64,000 nucleotides of DNA from G965202915 sp965202915 (lineage in GTDB: Bacteria; Pseudomonadota; Gammaproteobacteria; Eutrophobiales; Eutrophobiaceae): contig OZ241847.1 in the NCBI GenBank assembly GCA_965202915.1, positions 1,736,001 through 1,800,000 on the forward strand, in the 5' to 3' direction. A program made the translations under genes and the position numbers. The notes beneath the pieces were generated by a model. The model made no database searches. It saw only the letters and a list, made by a program, of their open reading frames with translations, and was not told where the DNA came from. Positions 25,776 to 34,757 of this stretch are shown here, one piece after another (position 1 is the first letter of the stretch; every line of letters starts with the position of its first letter).

Positions 25776-28700
25776 TCACCGACCAGCTCCATCGCGCTCG
25801 ACCACCTCTATATCGGCCACCCGGGTGCGGACACTGGTGTTCTCATCCAGGGTGGCCACCGGGTTGCTCAGCGTCACCGCGGTCGGCGCCTCAGGCACGT
25901 CGTTGAGCGTAATGCTCAGGCCGGCACTTACCGCAGGGTTCCCCATAACCTGCACGGTGACGTCTAATTGAGTATTGCCGCCCTCAAAATCCAGCACTTG
26001 CCCGGCCCTCAGGAACAGCTGGGTTTGGTCACCGTTCAGCTCAAACAGCCCCGCGTCGTCACCGATCAGCTCCAGCATACGCGCGCCGCCATCGGCATCG
26101 GTCACATCTATATCGGCCACCCGGGTGCGGACAACGGTGTTCTCATCCAGGGTGGCCACCGGGTTGCTCAGCGTCACCGTGGTCGGCGCCTCAGGCACGT
26201 CGTTGAGCGTAATGCTCAACGGGGCATTCACTGCAGGGCTACTCCCGACAACCTGCACGGTGACGTCTAATTGGGTATTGCCGCCCTCAAAATCCAGCAC
26301 TTGTCCGGCCCTCAGGAACAGCTGGGTTTGGTCACCGTTCAGCTCAAACAGCCCCGCGTCGTCACCGACCAGCTCCAGCATACGCGCGCCGCCATCGGCA
26401 TCGACCACCTCTATATCGGCCACCCGGGTGCGGGCAACGGTGTTCTCATCCAAGGTGGTCACTTGGTTGCTCAGCGTCACCGCGGTCGGTGCCTCAGGCA
26501 CGTCGTTGAGCGTAATGCTCAACGGGGCATTCACTGCAGGACTACTCCCCATAACCTGCACGGTGACGTCTAATTGGGTATTGCCACCCTCAAAATCCAG
26601 CACTTGTCCGGCCCTCAGGAACAGCTGGGTCTGGTCACCGTTCAGCTCAAACAGCCCCGCGTCGTCGCCGACCAGCTCCAGCATACGCGCGCCGCCATCG
26701 GCATCGACCACCTCTATATCGGCCACCCGTGTGCGGGCACTGGTGTTCTCATCCAAGGTGGTCACCGGGTTGCTCAGCGTCACCGCGGTCGGTGCCTCAG
26801 GCACGTCGTTGAGCGTAATGCTCAGGCCGGCACTTACCGCAGGGTTCCCCATAACCTGAACGGTGACGTCTAATTGGGTATTGCCGCCCTCAAAATCCAG
26901 CACTTGCCCGGCCCTCAGGAACAGCTGGGTTTGGTCACCGTTCAGCTCAAACAGCCCCGCGTCGTCACCGACCAGCTCCAGCATACGCGCGCCGCCATCG
27001 GCATCGGTCACATCTATATCGGCCACCCGGGTGCGGGCAACGGTGTTCTCATCCAGGGTGGCCACCGGGTTGCTCAGCGTCACCTCGGTCGGCGCCTCGG
27101 GGACGTTGGTCACCGGTATGCTCAGGTCGGCACTTACCGCAGGGTTCCCCATAACCTGCACGGTGACGTCTAATTGGGTATTGGCAGACTCAAAATCCAG
27201 CACTTGTCCGGCCCTCAGGAACAGCATATCCTGGTCGGAATTCAGCTCAAACAGCCCCGCGTCGTCACCGACCAGTTCCAGCATACGCGCGCCGCCATCG
27301 GCATCGACCACCTCTATATCGGCCACCCGGGTGCGGACACTGGTGTTCTCATCCAAGGTGACCACCGGGTTGCTCAGCGTCACCTCGGTCGGCGCCTCAG
27401 GCACGTCGTTGAGCGTAATGCTCAGGCCGGCACTTACCGCAGGGTTCCCCATAACCTGCACGGTGACGTCTAATTGGGTATTGCCGCCCTCAAAATCCAG
27501 CACTTGTCCGGCCCTCAGGAACAGCATATCCTGGTCGGAATTCAGCTCAAACAGCCCCGCGTCGTCACCGACCAGCTCCAGCATACGCGCGCCGCCATCG
27601 GCATCGGTCACATCTATATCGGCCACCCGGGTGCGGACAACGGTGTTCTCATCCAGGGTGACCACCGGGTTGCTCAGCGTCACCTCGGTCGGCGCCTCAG
27701 GCACGTCGTTGAGCGTAATGCTCAGGCCGGCACTTACCGCAGGGTTCCCCATAACCTGCACGGTGACGTCTAATTGGGTATTGCCGCCCTCAAAATCCAG
27801 CACTTGTCCGGCCCTCAGGAACAGCTGGGTTTGGTCACCGTTCAGATCAAACAGCCCCGCGTCGTCGCCGACCAGCTCCAGCATACGCGCGCCGCCATCG
27901 GCATCGACCACCTCTATATCGGCCACCCGGGTGCGGACAACGGTGTTCTCATCCAGGGTGACCACCGGGTTGCTCAGCGTCACCGCGGTCGGCGCCTCAG
28001 GCACGTCGTTGAGCGTAATGCTCAGGCCGGCACTTACCGCAGGGTTCCCCATAACCTGAACGGTGACGTCTAATTGGGTATTGGCAGACTCAAAATCCAG
28101 CACTTGCCCGGCCCTCAGGAACAGCTGGGTTTGGTCACCGTTCAGATCAAACAGCCCCGCGTCGTCGCCGACCAGCTCCAGCATACGCGCGCCGCCATCG
28201 GCATCGACCACCTCTATATCGGCCACCCGGGTGCGGATACTGGTGTTCTCATCCAAGGTGACCACCTGGTTGCTCAGCGTCACCTCGGTCGGGGCCTCAG
28301 GCACGTCGTTGAGCGTAATGCTCAGGCCGGCACTTACCGCAGGGTTCCCCATAACCTGCACGGTGACGTCTAATTGGGTATTGCCGCCCTCAAAATCCAG
28401 CACTTGTCCGGCCCTCAGGAACAGCATATCCTGGTCGGAATTCAGCTCAAACAGCCCCGCGTCGTCACCGACCAGCTCCAACATGCGCGCGCCGCCATCG
28501 GCATCGGTCACATCTATATCGGCCACTCGGGTGCGGACAACGGTGTTCTCATCCAGGGTGGCCACCGGGTTGCTCAGCGTCACCTCGGTCGGCGCCTCGG
28601 GGACGTCGTTGAGTGTAATGCTCAGGCCGGCACTTACCGCAGGGTTCCCCATAACCTGCACGGTGACGTCTAATTGATTATTGATGCCCTCAAAATCCAG

Positions 28701-30749
28701 CACTTGCCCGGCCCTCAGGAACAGCATATCCTGGTCGGAATTCAGCTCAAACAGCCCCGCGTCGTCACCGATCAGCTCCAGCATACGCGCGCCGCCATCG
28801 GCATCGGTCACATCTATATCGGCCACCCGGGTGCGGACAACGGTGTTCTCATCCAGGGTGGCCACCGGGTTGCTCAGCGTCACCGCGGTCGGCGCCTCGG
28901 GGACGTTGGTCACCGGTATGCTCAGGTCGGCACTGACCGCAGGGTTCCCCATAACCTGCACGGTCACCTCCAATAAGGGGTTGGTCTCAAAGTCCAGTTC
29001 CGCGCCGACCATCAGCAACAGCTCGGTCTGGGCTCCGTTCAGTTCAAACAGCAGCGCATCCGCCCCGACCAGCTCCAGGCCGGGCAGGCCGCCATCCTCA
29101 TCGGTGACGTTTATATCGGCCACCTTGAGGGCGCGGGTGGTGTCGGCGTTCTCGGCCAACGTGGTCACTTCGGTGGGACTCAGCACCACCGCAGTCGGCG
29201 CCTCGGGGACGTTGGTCACCGGGATGCTCAGGTCGGCACTGACCGCAGGGTTCCCCATAACCTGAACGGTCACCTCCAATAAGGGGTTGGTCTCAAAGTC
29301 CAGTTCCGCGCCGACCATCAGCAACAGCTCGGTCTGGGCTCCGTTCAGTTCAAACAGCAGCGCATCCGGCCCGACCAGCTCCAGGCCGGGCAGGCCGCCA
29401 TCCTCATCGGTGACGTTTATATCGGCCACCTTGAGGGCTCTGGTGGTGTCGGCGTTCTCGGCCAACGTGGTCACTTCGGTGGGACTCAGCCTCACCGCAG
29501 TCGGTGCCTCGGGGACGTTGGTCACCGGTATGCTCAGGTCGGCACTGACCGCAGGGTTCCCCATAACCTGCACGGTCACCTCCAATAAGGGGTTGGTCTC
29601 AAAGTCCAGTTCCGCGCCGACCATCAGCAACAGCTCGGTCTGGGCTCCGTTCAGTTCAAACAGCAGCGCATCCGGCCCGACCAGCTCCAGGCCGGGCAGG
29701 CCGCCATCCTCATCGGTGACGTTTATATCGGCCACCTTGAGGGCGCGGGTGGTGTCGGCGTTCTCGGCCAACGTGGTCACTTCGGTGGGACTCAGCCTCA
29801 CCGCGGTCGGAGGTTCGTCCACGTCGACCGGCGGCTTCAGTGCCGCCGCCCGATCCAGAATAGCCAAATACTCCCCATCCCGGAGGTCGGCATCAAGCCT
29901 ATCGTCTACCACAGTCAGGCCGCTGAGCAGCGTTTCCCGCAAGGTCGGGCTGGCCTGCAGGATATCTGCAAACCGACAGGCATAGTACAGAATTCGTGCG
30001 TCCTGCGAGTCTATGCTACCATCAAGGTTCAGGTCCAGTGCCGGGATAACGGCGTCCCCGGCGATGGAGTTTAACAAATCCAAGTCCCTCAGCACCTCCG
30101 AGCTCGGGTCGGGCACATTCAGGTTACTCAGGAGTGTGATCAGGTTGGTTGGGTTGAGGGCGAGGTAATACAAGACCTGGGCATCTTGGGGATTGATGAT
30201 AGTATCCTGGTTCAGGTCCAGCAGGCCCAGCATATCTGGGCCGTTCTGGAACGCCACTTTACCGGTGCGCTGCTGCGTCTCCAGGGTCAGGGCACGGAGT
30301 GCGAGCGGCTCGGGAAAGTCCTGGTGTGGCTCGGGAAGGCCCGGGTGTGGCTCGGCTAAGCCCTGGTGCAGTGTGGGGAAGTCCCGGTGTGGCTCAGGTA
30401 ATGGCGGCAGCGGGGTGCCGGCAAGAGCATAGAGCAGGCCGGTGGCCGGGTCCGGGAGTGCGAGCGGGAGGCTAAGGCCGGTGCTTTGCGGATCAGCGGC
30501 CGGGCTATCCGGGCTCAGGCCCAGCGGCAGGATGACCTGCACAAGCTGGGGGGCTAAGACTACCGCCGGGGTCGACTGAGCCGCCGGGCTCAGCAGCACG
30601 GTTTGGGCCTCAGCGGGCGCGGTCGCCTCCTCGGCGCGGTAGATGCGGTTGCTGTTGCCTGTGCCTATGACCGGTAATAAGGTCGTGAGGGGGGTCGTGA
30701 GCGATAGTGGGCGTCCCAGCAGGCCTTTGGGTCTTGCTTTGTTGATCAT
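25776..30749 (-). CDS. Giant protein, N-terminal 1,657 codons (dockerin-like region and cadherin-like repeats)
   Basis: True 5' part of the giant gene. ATG at 30749 is preceded by AGGAGA about nine bases upstream. Residues 1-170 are Pro/Leu/Ala-rich, with a weak hydrophobic stretch (LSLTTPLTTLLPVIG) and short EPHxxLP-like repeats; no standard signal peptide is obvious. Residues about 175-260 carry the dockerin-like pair DLNQDTIINPQDAQVLYYL and DLNLDGSIDSQDARILYYA. Then follow three type-A repeats (VTTLAENADTTRALKVADIN ... LDFETNPLLEVTVQVMGNPA) and ten full type-B repeats plus a broken one. The acidic residues in DADGG and DLNxD loops suggest calcium dependence. The frame ends in VVERDGAGR, in the scrambled region at 25776-25800. 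Confidence 0.88.
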   Translation of the reverse strand: MINKARPKGLLGRPLSLTTPLTTLLPVIGTGNSNRIYRAEEATAPAEAQTVLLSPAAQSTPAVVLAPQLVQVILPLGLSPDSPAADPQSTGLSLPLALPDPATGLLYALAGTPLPPLPEPHRDFPTLHQGLAEPHPGLPEPHQDFPEPLALRALTLETQQRTGKVAFQNGPDMLGLLDLNQDTIINPQDAQVLYYLALNPTNLITLLSNLNVPDPSSEVLRDLDLLNSIAGDAVIPALDLNLDGSIDSQDARILYYACRFADILQASPTLRETLLSGLTVVDDRLDADLRDGEYLAILDRAAALKPPVDVDEPPTAVRLSPTEVTTLAENADTTRALKVADINVTDEDGGLPGLELVGPDALLFELNGAQTELLLMVGAELDFETNPLLEVTVQVMGNPAVSADLSIPVTNVPEAPTAVRLSPTEVTTLAENADTTRALKVADINVTDEDGGLPGLELVGPDALLFELNGAQTELLLMVGAELDFETNPLLEVTVQVMGNPAVSADLSIPVTNVPEAPTAVVLSPTEVTTLAENADTTRALKVADINVTDEDGGLPGLELVGADALLFELNGAQTELLLMVGAELDFETNPLLEVTVQVMGNPAVSADLSIPVTNVPEAPTAVTLSNPVATLDENTVVRTRVADIDVTDADGGARMLELIGDDAGLFELNSDQDMLFLRAGQVLDFEGINNQLDVTVQVMGNPAVSAGLSITLNDVPEAPTEVTLSNPVATLDENTVVRTRVADIDVTDADGGARMLELVGDDAGLFELNSDQDMLFLRAGQVLDFEGGNTQLDVTVQVMGNPAVSAGLSITLNDVPEAPTEVTLSNQVVTLDENTSIRTRVADIEVVDADGGARMLELVGDDAGLFDLNGDQTQLFLRAGQVLDFESANTQLDVTVQVMGNPAVSAGLSITLNDVPEAPTAVTLSNPVVTLDENTVVRTRVADIEVVDADGGARMLELVGDDAGLFDLNGDQTQLFLRAGQVLDFEGGNTQLDVTVQVMGNPAVSAGLSITLNDVPEAPTEVTLSNPVVTLDENTVVRTRVADIDVTDADGGARMLELVGDDAGLFELNSDQDMLFLRAGQVLDFEGGNTQLDVTVQVMGNPAVSAGLSITLNDVPEAPTEVTLSNPVVTLDENTSVRTRVADIEVVDADGGARMLELVGDDAGLFELNSDQDMLFLRAGQVLDFESANTQLDVTVQVMGNPAVSADLSIPVTNVPEAPTEVTLSNPVATLDENTVARTRVADIDVTDADGGARMLELVGDDAGLFELNGDQTQLFLRAGQVLDFEGGNTQLDVTVQVMGNPAVSAGLSITLNDVPEAPTAVTLSNPVTTLDENTSARTRVADIEVVDADGGARMLELVGDDAGLFELNGDQTQLFLRAGQVLDFEGGNTQLDVTVQVMGSSPAVNAPLSITLNDVPEAPTAVTLSNQVTTLDENTVARTRVADIEVVDADGGARMLELVGDDAGLFELNGDQTQLFLRAGQVLDFEGGNTQLDVTVQVVGSSPAVNAPLSITLNDVPEAPTTVTLSNPVATLDENTVVRTRVADIDVTDADGGARMLELIGDDAGLFELNGDQTQLFLRAGQVLDFEGGNTQLDVTVQVMGNPAVSAGLSITLNDVPEAPTAVTLSNPVATLDENTSVRTRVADIEVVERDGAGR

Positions 30750-30763
30750 CCTTGTATGTCTCC

Positions 30764-30803
30764 TAAGTCCTTTAATTCCTTTTATAAGTCCTTTAATTCC
30801 TTA
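30764..30803 (-). repeat. Tandem 18-bp repeat in the 5' leader of the giant gene
   Basis: AAGGAATTAAAGGACTTA occurs twice on the reverse strand, 20-21 bp apart, between the predicted promoter and the start codon. The downstream copy runs into the Shine-Dalgarno region (TTAGGAGACATACAAGG-ATG). It could be an operator or a translational control site; nothing else recognisable lies in this leader. Confidence 0.6.
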
Positions 30804-30877
30804 GCAAAGCCGTTGATATAGATGAAAGCCAAGTCTATGGCCATGTTCTCAACAAATGTAAGGAATGTCCCAGCTTC

Positions 30878-30906
30878 AGTATACTCGCTTTTGCTTGAGT
30901 TGTCAA
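30878..30906 (-). promoter_or_regulatory. Predicted sigma70 promoter of the giant gene
   Basis: Reverse strand: TTGACA (30901-30906), exactly 17 bases, TATACT (30878-30883). A near-consensus pair with ideal spacing. Transcription would start near 30871, leaving an untranslated leader of about 120 bases that contains the 18-bp direct repeats. From here to the groE promoter (30907-31141) I see no gene; the only sizeable frame there has no family resemblance. Confidence 0.75.
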
Positions 30907-31141
30907 GTAGTTTAATCCGGCAAGAATGATAATATTCCGGGGGATGGGGCCACCGCTATGGCGTTGTTTATTCAGGTGTTTATTTAATTGGGGCAGGGAA
31001 CGTGGTTCTGTATTTCCTGGTTTGAACCCCCGGCAGTTGCGATCCGTCTCTGGGGAAGTTAAGGTCGGCTCTATCCGATAGTCGTTCCTCGACTCTACAT
31101 AATTCTTAGAAATTTTTTTGCAGGTCATTAAAGACCGGGGC

Positions 31142-31169
31142 TTGACATCGGTATTTTTGACCCTATAAT
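31142..31169 (+). promoter_or_regulatory. groESL promoter
   Basis: TTGACA (31142-31147), 16-base spacer, TATAAT (31164-31169): a consensus vegetative promoter immediately upstream of the CIRCE operator. The operator overlaps the expected transcription start, so repression by HrcA is the likely control. No separate sigma32-type promoter was evident. Confidence 0.85.
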
Positions 31170-31170
31170 A

Positions 31171-31197
31171 TTAGCACTCACTCTAATAGAGTGCTAA
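31171..31197 (+). promoter_or_regulatory. CIRCE operator (HrcA binding site)
   Basis: Perfect match to the CIRCE consensus: TTAGCACTC, nine-base spacer, GAGTGCTAA. It lies just after the -10 of the groESL promoter and 39 bases before the groES start codon. CIRCE is bound by the heat-shock repressor HrcA, whose activity depends on GroEL. hrcA itself is not in the window. Confidence 0.95.
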
Positions 31198-31236
31198 TAT
31201 TATATCTGTTACGTTAATTAAAGGAGGGCATAGTAA

Positions 31237-31524
31237 ATGAACATCCGACCTTTGCACGATCGTGTATTAGTCAGACGTCTGGAGGAGGAAAAAACTTCGC
31301 CGGGCGGAATCGTTATTCCGGATTCGGCTACGGAAAAACCGATCCAGGGAGAGGTGATTGCCGTGGGTAACGGCAAGATTCTGGACAACGGCGAGGTACG
31401 AGCGCTGGATATCAAGAAGGGCGAGAAGATCCTGTTCGGCAAATACGCCGGTACTGAGGTGAAACTCGATGGTGAGGAATACCTGGTGTTACGTGAAGAT
31501 GACGTTATGGGCGTTGTTGAGTGA
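31237..31524 (+). CDS. groES: Co-chaperonin GroES
   Basis: Ten-kilodalton lid of the GroEL/GroES folding chamber, acting in the cytoplasm. MNIRPLHDRVLVRR at the start, the mobile loop near residues 17-35 (EEEKTSPGGIVIPDSATEKP) and the C-terminal EYLVLREDDVMGVVE are typical; 95 residues is the standard length. The start is fixed by AAGGAGGG six to seven bases upstream. Followed after 34 bases by groEL in one operon under CIRCE control. Confidence 0.98.
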   Translation: MNIRPLHDRVLVRRLEEEKTSPGGIVIPDSATEKPIQGEVIAVGNGKILDNGEVRALDIKKGEKILFGKYAGTEVKLDGEEYLVLREDDVMGVVE

Positions 31525-31558
31525 TCACGTCGTTTAATTAAATTTAGGAGCAATAATC

Positions 31559-33199
31559 ATGACTGCAAAAGAAGTGAGATTTTCAGATGATGCCCGTACC
31601 CGTATGGTGAAGGGTATCAATATTCTGGCAACCGCGGTGAAACAAACGCTGGGGCCTAAGGGTCGCAACGTGATCCTGGAAAAGAGCTTTGGCGCGCCAA
31701 CCGTCACTAAGGACGGGGTGTCGGTGGCCAAGGAAATTGAACTGGAAGACAAGTTTGAAAATATGGGGGCACAGATGGTTAAGGAGGTTGCGTCCAAGAC
31801 CTCCGACGTCGCCGGTGATGGTACTACCACGGCTATCGTGATCGCGCAGGCGATTGTGCGTGAAGGCTTGAAGGCGGTTGCCGCCGGCACCAATCCGATG
31901 GACGTGAAACGAGGCATAGATCAGGCGGTTACCACGGTGGTGGATCAGCTCAAGTCGATGTCGAAACCCTGCGAAGATAGCAAGGCTATTGCCCAGGTCG
32001 GTACTATTTCCGCCAATTCCGATCTGGATATAGGTAAAATTATTGCCGATGCGATGGAAAAGGTCGGCAAGGAAGGCGTGATCACGGTTGAGGATGGTTC
32101 CGGTCTTGAGAATGAGCTGGACGTCGTCGAAGGCATGCAGTTCGATCGCGGTTATCTGTCGCCTTATTTCATCAATAATCAGCAAAACATGTCGGTTGAA
32201 CTGGAATCCCCTTATATCCTGCTGCACGACAAAAAAATCTCCAACGTCCGGGAGCTGTTGCCGATATTGGAAAACGTGGCCAAGGCCGGCAAGCCGTTGT
32301 TGATCATCGCCGAGGATATCGAGGGTGAGGCACTGGCGACTCTGGTGGTGAACAATATGCGCGGTACCGTCAAGATTGCAGCGGTTAAGGCGCCGGGTTT
32401 TGGTGATCGGCGCAAGGCCATGTTGGAAGACCTGGCTATCCTGACTTCGGGCATAGTGATTTCCGAAGAGGTCGGGTTGAGCCTTGAGAAAACGAGTCTG
32501 GATGATCTCGGCAGTGCCAAACGGATCCAGATCACCAAGGAAAATACTACGGTGATCGATGGCGCCGGTAAATCCGGAGATATTGAAGGCCGGGTCAAGC
32601 AAATTCGCAAGCAGATCGAGGAGTCCTCTTCGGACTATGATCGGGAGAAATTGCAGGAGCGGGTTGCCAAACTTTCGGGCGGGGTTGCGGTGATCAAGGT
32701 CGGCGCGGCCACCGAAATCGAAATGAAGGAAAAGAAGGCGCGCGTTGAGGATGCATTGCATTCCACCCGTGCCGCGGTTGAGGAAGGCGTGGTGCCGGGC
32801 GGCGGGGTTGCACTGATCCGCTCGATTGATGCCACCAATAAGGTCAAGGGTTCAAATGAGGATCAACAGATCGGCGTCAATATTCTGGTGCGTTCTCTGG
32901 AAGAGCCTTTGCGCCAAATCGTTGGCAATACCGGCGAGGAATCTTCCGTTATCGTTAATAAGGTGCGGGAGAAATCCGGTGATTTTGGCTATAATGCGGC
33001 CACCGGCGAGTTTGGTAATATGGTCGATATGGGGATCCTGGACCCAACCAAGGTCACCCGTTCGGCGCTGCAAAACGCCGCATCGGTGGCCGGTCTGTTG
33101 TTGACCACTGAGGCCATGGTTGCCGAAATCCCGAAGGATGAGCCGGTTCCGGCAATGCCCGGCGGCGGCATGGACGGCATGGGCGGCGGCATGATGTGA
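31559..33199 (+). CDS. groEL: Chaperonin GroEL (Hsp60)
   Basis: Tetradecameric ATP-dependent chaperonin. The sequence has the ATP-binding stretch near residue 87 (DVAGDGTTTA), the family signature AAVEEGVVPGGG near 404-415, and a Gly-Met C-terminus (GGGMDGMGGGMM). At 546 residues it is of usual length, with no indels. The ribosome site AGGAGC is eight bases before ATG. It is cotranscribed with groES and followed by a strong hairpin terminator. Confidence 0.98.
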   Translation: MTAKEVRFSDDARTRMVKGINILATAVKQTLGPKGRNVILEKSFGAPTVTKDGVSVAKEIELEDKFENMGAQMVKEVASKTSDVAGDGTTTAIVIAQAIVREGLKAVAAGTNPMDVKRGIDQAVTTVVDQLKSMSKPCEDSKAIAQVGTISANSDLDIGKIIADAMEKVGKEGVITVEDGSGLENELDVVEGMQFDRGYLSPYFINNQQNMSVELESPYILLHDKKISNVRELLPILENVAKAGKPLLIIAEDIEGEALATLVVNNMRGTVKIAAVKAPGFGDRRKAMLEDLAILTSGIVISEEVGLSLEKTSLDDLGSAKRIQITKENTTVIDGAGKSGDIEGRVKQIRKQIEESSSDYDREKLQERVAKLSGGVAVIKVGAATEIEMKEKKARVEDALHSTRAAVEEGVVPGGGVALIRSIDATNKVKGSNEDQQIGVNILVRSLEEPLRQIVGNTGEESSVIVNKVREKSGDFGYNAATGEFGNMVDMGILDPTKVTRSALQNAASVAGLLLTTEAMVAEIPKDEPVPAMPGGGMDGMGGGMM

Positions 33200-33233
33200 T
33201 CGCGTTGCCGTAAGGTGATCACATTGGCATGAT

Positions 33234-33261
33234 AAAAACCCGCCTTATGGCGGGTTTTTTT
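33234..33261 (+). terminator. Rho-independent terminator of groESL
   Basis: Hairpin CCCGCC-TTAT-GGCGGG, flanked by A5 on the left and T7 on the right, 35 bases after the groEL stop. The A-tract and U-tract symmetry means it could also serve transcripts from the opposite strand, where rho ends 40 bases further on. Confidence 0.9.
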
Positions 33262-33300
33262 ATTGGTGCGACGGCGAAAAATCAGAAGAATCGTCGAGCG

Positions 33301-34557
33301 CTATCTTTTCATTGCATTGAAAAATTCGGCGTTGTTTTTGGTGGCCTTCAGTCGCTCCAGTAAAAATTCCATTGCCGCCAGGTCTTCCATTGGATGCAGG
33401 AGTTTGCGCAATATCCACATTCTCTGGAGTTCACTCTCGCCGGTCAATAATTCTTCGCGGCGGGTGCCGGAACGATTGATGTTAATCGCCGGATAAATGC
33501 GCTTTTCGGCGATCAGCCGGTCCAGATGCAATTCCATATTGCCGGTACCCTTGAATTCTTCGTAGATCACGTCGTCCATGCGTGAACCGGTATCGATCAA
33601 TGCGGTGGCTATGATGGTCAGACTCCCGCCTTCCTCAATATTGCGCGCGGCACCAAAAAACCGCTTGGGTCTTTGCAGGGCATTGGCGTCCACGCCACCG
33701 GTCAACACTTTACCCGAGGCCGGTGCCACGGTGTTATAGGCGCGGGCAAGCCGGGTAATGGAATCAAGCAGAATAATGACGTCTTTTTTATGCTCGGTCA
33801 GACGTTTGGCATATTCGATCAGCATTTCGGCCACCTGTACGTGACGACTGGCAGGCTCGTCAAAGGTGCTGGAAATCACCTCGCCACGCACCGACCGCGC
33901 CATCTCGGTGACTTCTTCGGGACGTTCGTCGATCAGTAAAACGATCAAATGGCATTCGGGGTGGTTATGGGTGATGGATTGGGCAATGGCCTGCAGGATC
34001 ATGGTCTTGCCGGCCTTGGGCGGCGACACGATTAGCCCGCGTTGACCCTTGCCTATCGGGGTGACAAGGTCGATGATACGCGGGGTCAGGTCCTCGGTAC
34101 TGCCGTTGCCGATTTCCAGCGACAGGCGATCATGTGCGAATAAAGGCGTCAGGTTTTCAAACAGTATTTTGCCTTTGGCCTTGTCCGGCGGTTCAAAGTT
34201 GATCTCGTTGATTTTTAACAGCGCAAAGTAGCGTTCTGACTCCTTGGGCGGTCTGATTTTGCCGGATATATTGTCGCCGGTCCTGAGGTTGAAGCGTCTT
34301 ATCTGGCTGGGCGAAACGTAAATATCATCGGGCCCGGCAAGATATGAACTGTCGACCGATCTTAAAAAACCAAATCCGTCCTGCAGGATCTCGAGCACAC
34401 CGTTGCCATAGATGTCTTCGCCTTTTTTTGCCTGCGCCCTGAGGATTTCAAAGATAACGTGTTGCTTTCTGGAACGGGCAAGACCATCAAGTCCCAGGTC
34501 CGCGGATATGGATATAAGCTCGGAAGCCGTTTGTTGTTTCAGTTCAGTAAGGTTCAT
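33301..34557 (-). CDS. rho: Transcription termination factor Rho
   Basis: Hexameric RNA-dependent ATPase that ends transcription at Rho-dependent sites. The N-terminal region MNLTELKQQTASELISISAD and the cold-shock-like RNA-binding part (GVLEILQDGFGFLRS) precede the ATPase core with Walker A (SPPKAGKTM), Walker B (VIILLDSITRLARAYN) and the loop TGGVDANALQRPKRFFGAAR. The protein is 418 residues, as in other gammaproteobacteria. trxA lies upstream on the same strand, the common trxA-rho arrangement, separated by 200 bases that probably hold the rho promoter and its autoregulated leader; no further feature was identified there. Confidence 0.98.
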   Translation of the reverse strand: MNLTELKQQTASELISISADLGLDGLARSRKQHVIFEILRAQAKKGEDIYGNGVLEILQDGFGFLRSVDSSYLAGPDDIYVSPSQIRRFNLRTGDNISGKIRPPKESERYFALLKINEINFEPPDKAKGKILFENLTPLFAHDRLSLEIGNGSTEDLTPRIIDLVTPIGKGQRGLIVSPPKAGKTMILQAIAQSITHNHPECHLIVLLIDERPEEVTEMARSVRGEVISSTFDEPASRHVQVAEMLIEYAKRLTEHKKDVIILLDSITRLARAYNTVAPASGKVLTGGVDANALQRPKRFFGAARNIEEGGSLTIIATALIDTGSRMDDVIYEEFKGTGNMELHLDRLIAEKRIYPAININRSGTRREELLTGESELQRMWILRKLLHPMEDLAAMEFLLERLKATKNNAEFFNAMKR

Positions 34558-34757
34558 GGATTCTAAATGGTTAAATGGTTAATTTGATTATTGGGTTATA
34601 ATAACGCCGGTTGCCAAAAGCATCCGGTGCCCGGGTTTGGTTTCAGTCGAAGTGACGTTTGTTCAGGCTCGGTATATTAGATCACGGGGGCCACTCCATT
34701 GTCCGTATAGAGTAACACAAAATTCAGGATGCGTCCAATCCGGTGATTCTACCTTAC

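Larger units (their letters stand above)
18970..29820 (-). repeat. Tandem array of about 36 cadherin-like units of 300/303 bp
   Basis: The period is 300 bp for units ending VMGNPAVSAxLSI and 303 bp for those ending (V/I/M)GSSPAVNAPLSI. Two linkers alternate (ITLNDVPEAPT and IPVTNVPEAPT), and other positions also choose between fixed variants (FEGGNTQ/FESANTQ; ELNGDQTQ/DLNGDQTQ/ELNSDQDM; IEVVDADGG/IDVTDADGG). The variants occur in many combinations, which indicates mosaic exchange between units. Four units, three at the N-terminal end and one near 19264-19560, are of a divergent type A. One unit near 21737 lacks 28 codons in frame. Quality of the array drops sharply between 23570 and 25800. 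Confidence 0.9.
9703..30749 (-). other. Giant adhesin-like gene locus (about 7,000 codons, frameshifted in the middle)
   Basis: The reverse-strand frames from 30749 down to 9703 form one continuous domain series and are best read as one gene of about 21 kb interrupted by indels. Order from the N-terminus: low-complexity region with EPH-type short repeats (30240-30749), dockerin-like pair (29970-30225), three type-A cadherin-like repeats, a long type-B array (to about 18970), one Ig/cadherin-type domain (18600-18970), then four FG-GAP propellers, each followed by a linker domain, and a short acidic tail. The breaks are a one-base loss at about 22209 and multiple indels from 23570 to 25800. A -35/-10 promoter and a good ribosome site precede the ATG at 30749. 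Most likely an exported adhesin; no secretion system gene is in the window. Confidence 0.8.

Noticed and set aside
19634..28677. Many + strand frames of 100-500 codons (Ser/Pro/Ala-rich or MGIAALKIQHL-type)
   Set aside because: They recur with the 300-bp period as mirror images of the cadherin-like units and have no ribosome sites of their own.
30835..31128. 97-codon reverse frame between the giant gene and groES
   Set aside because: Contains the giant-gene promoter region, has no ribosome site and no family features.
31583..32761. 392-codon reverse frame inside groEL
   Set aside because: Shadow of a highly conserved GroEL frame on the + strand.
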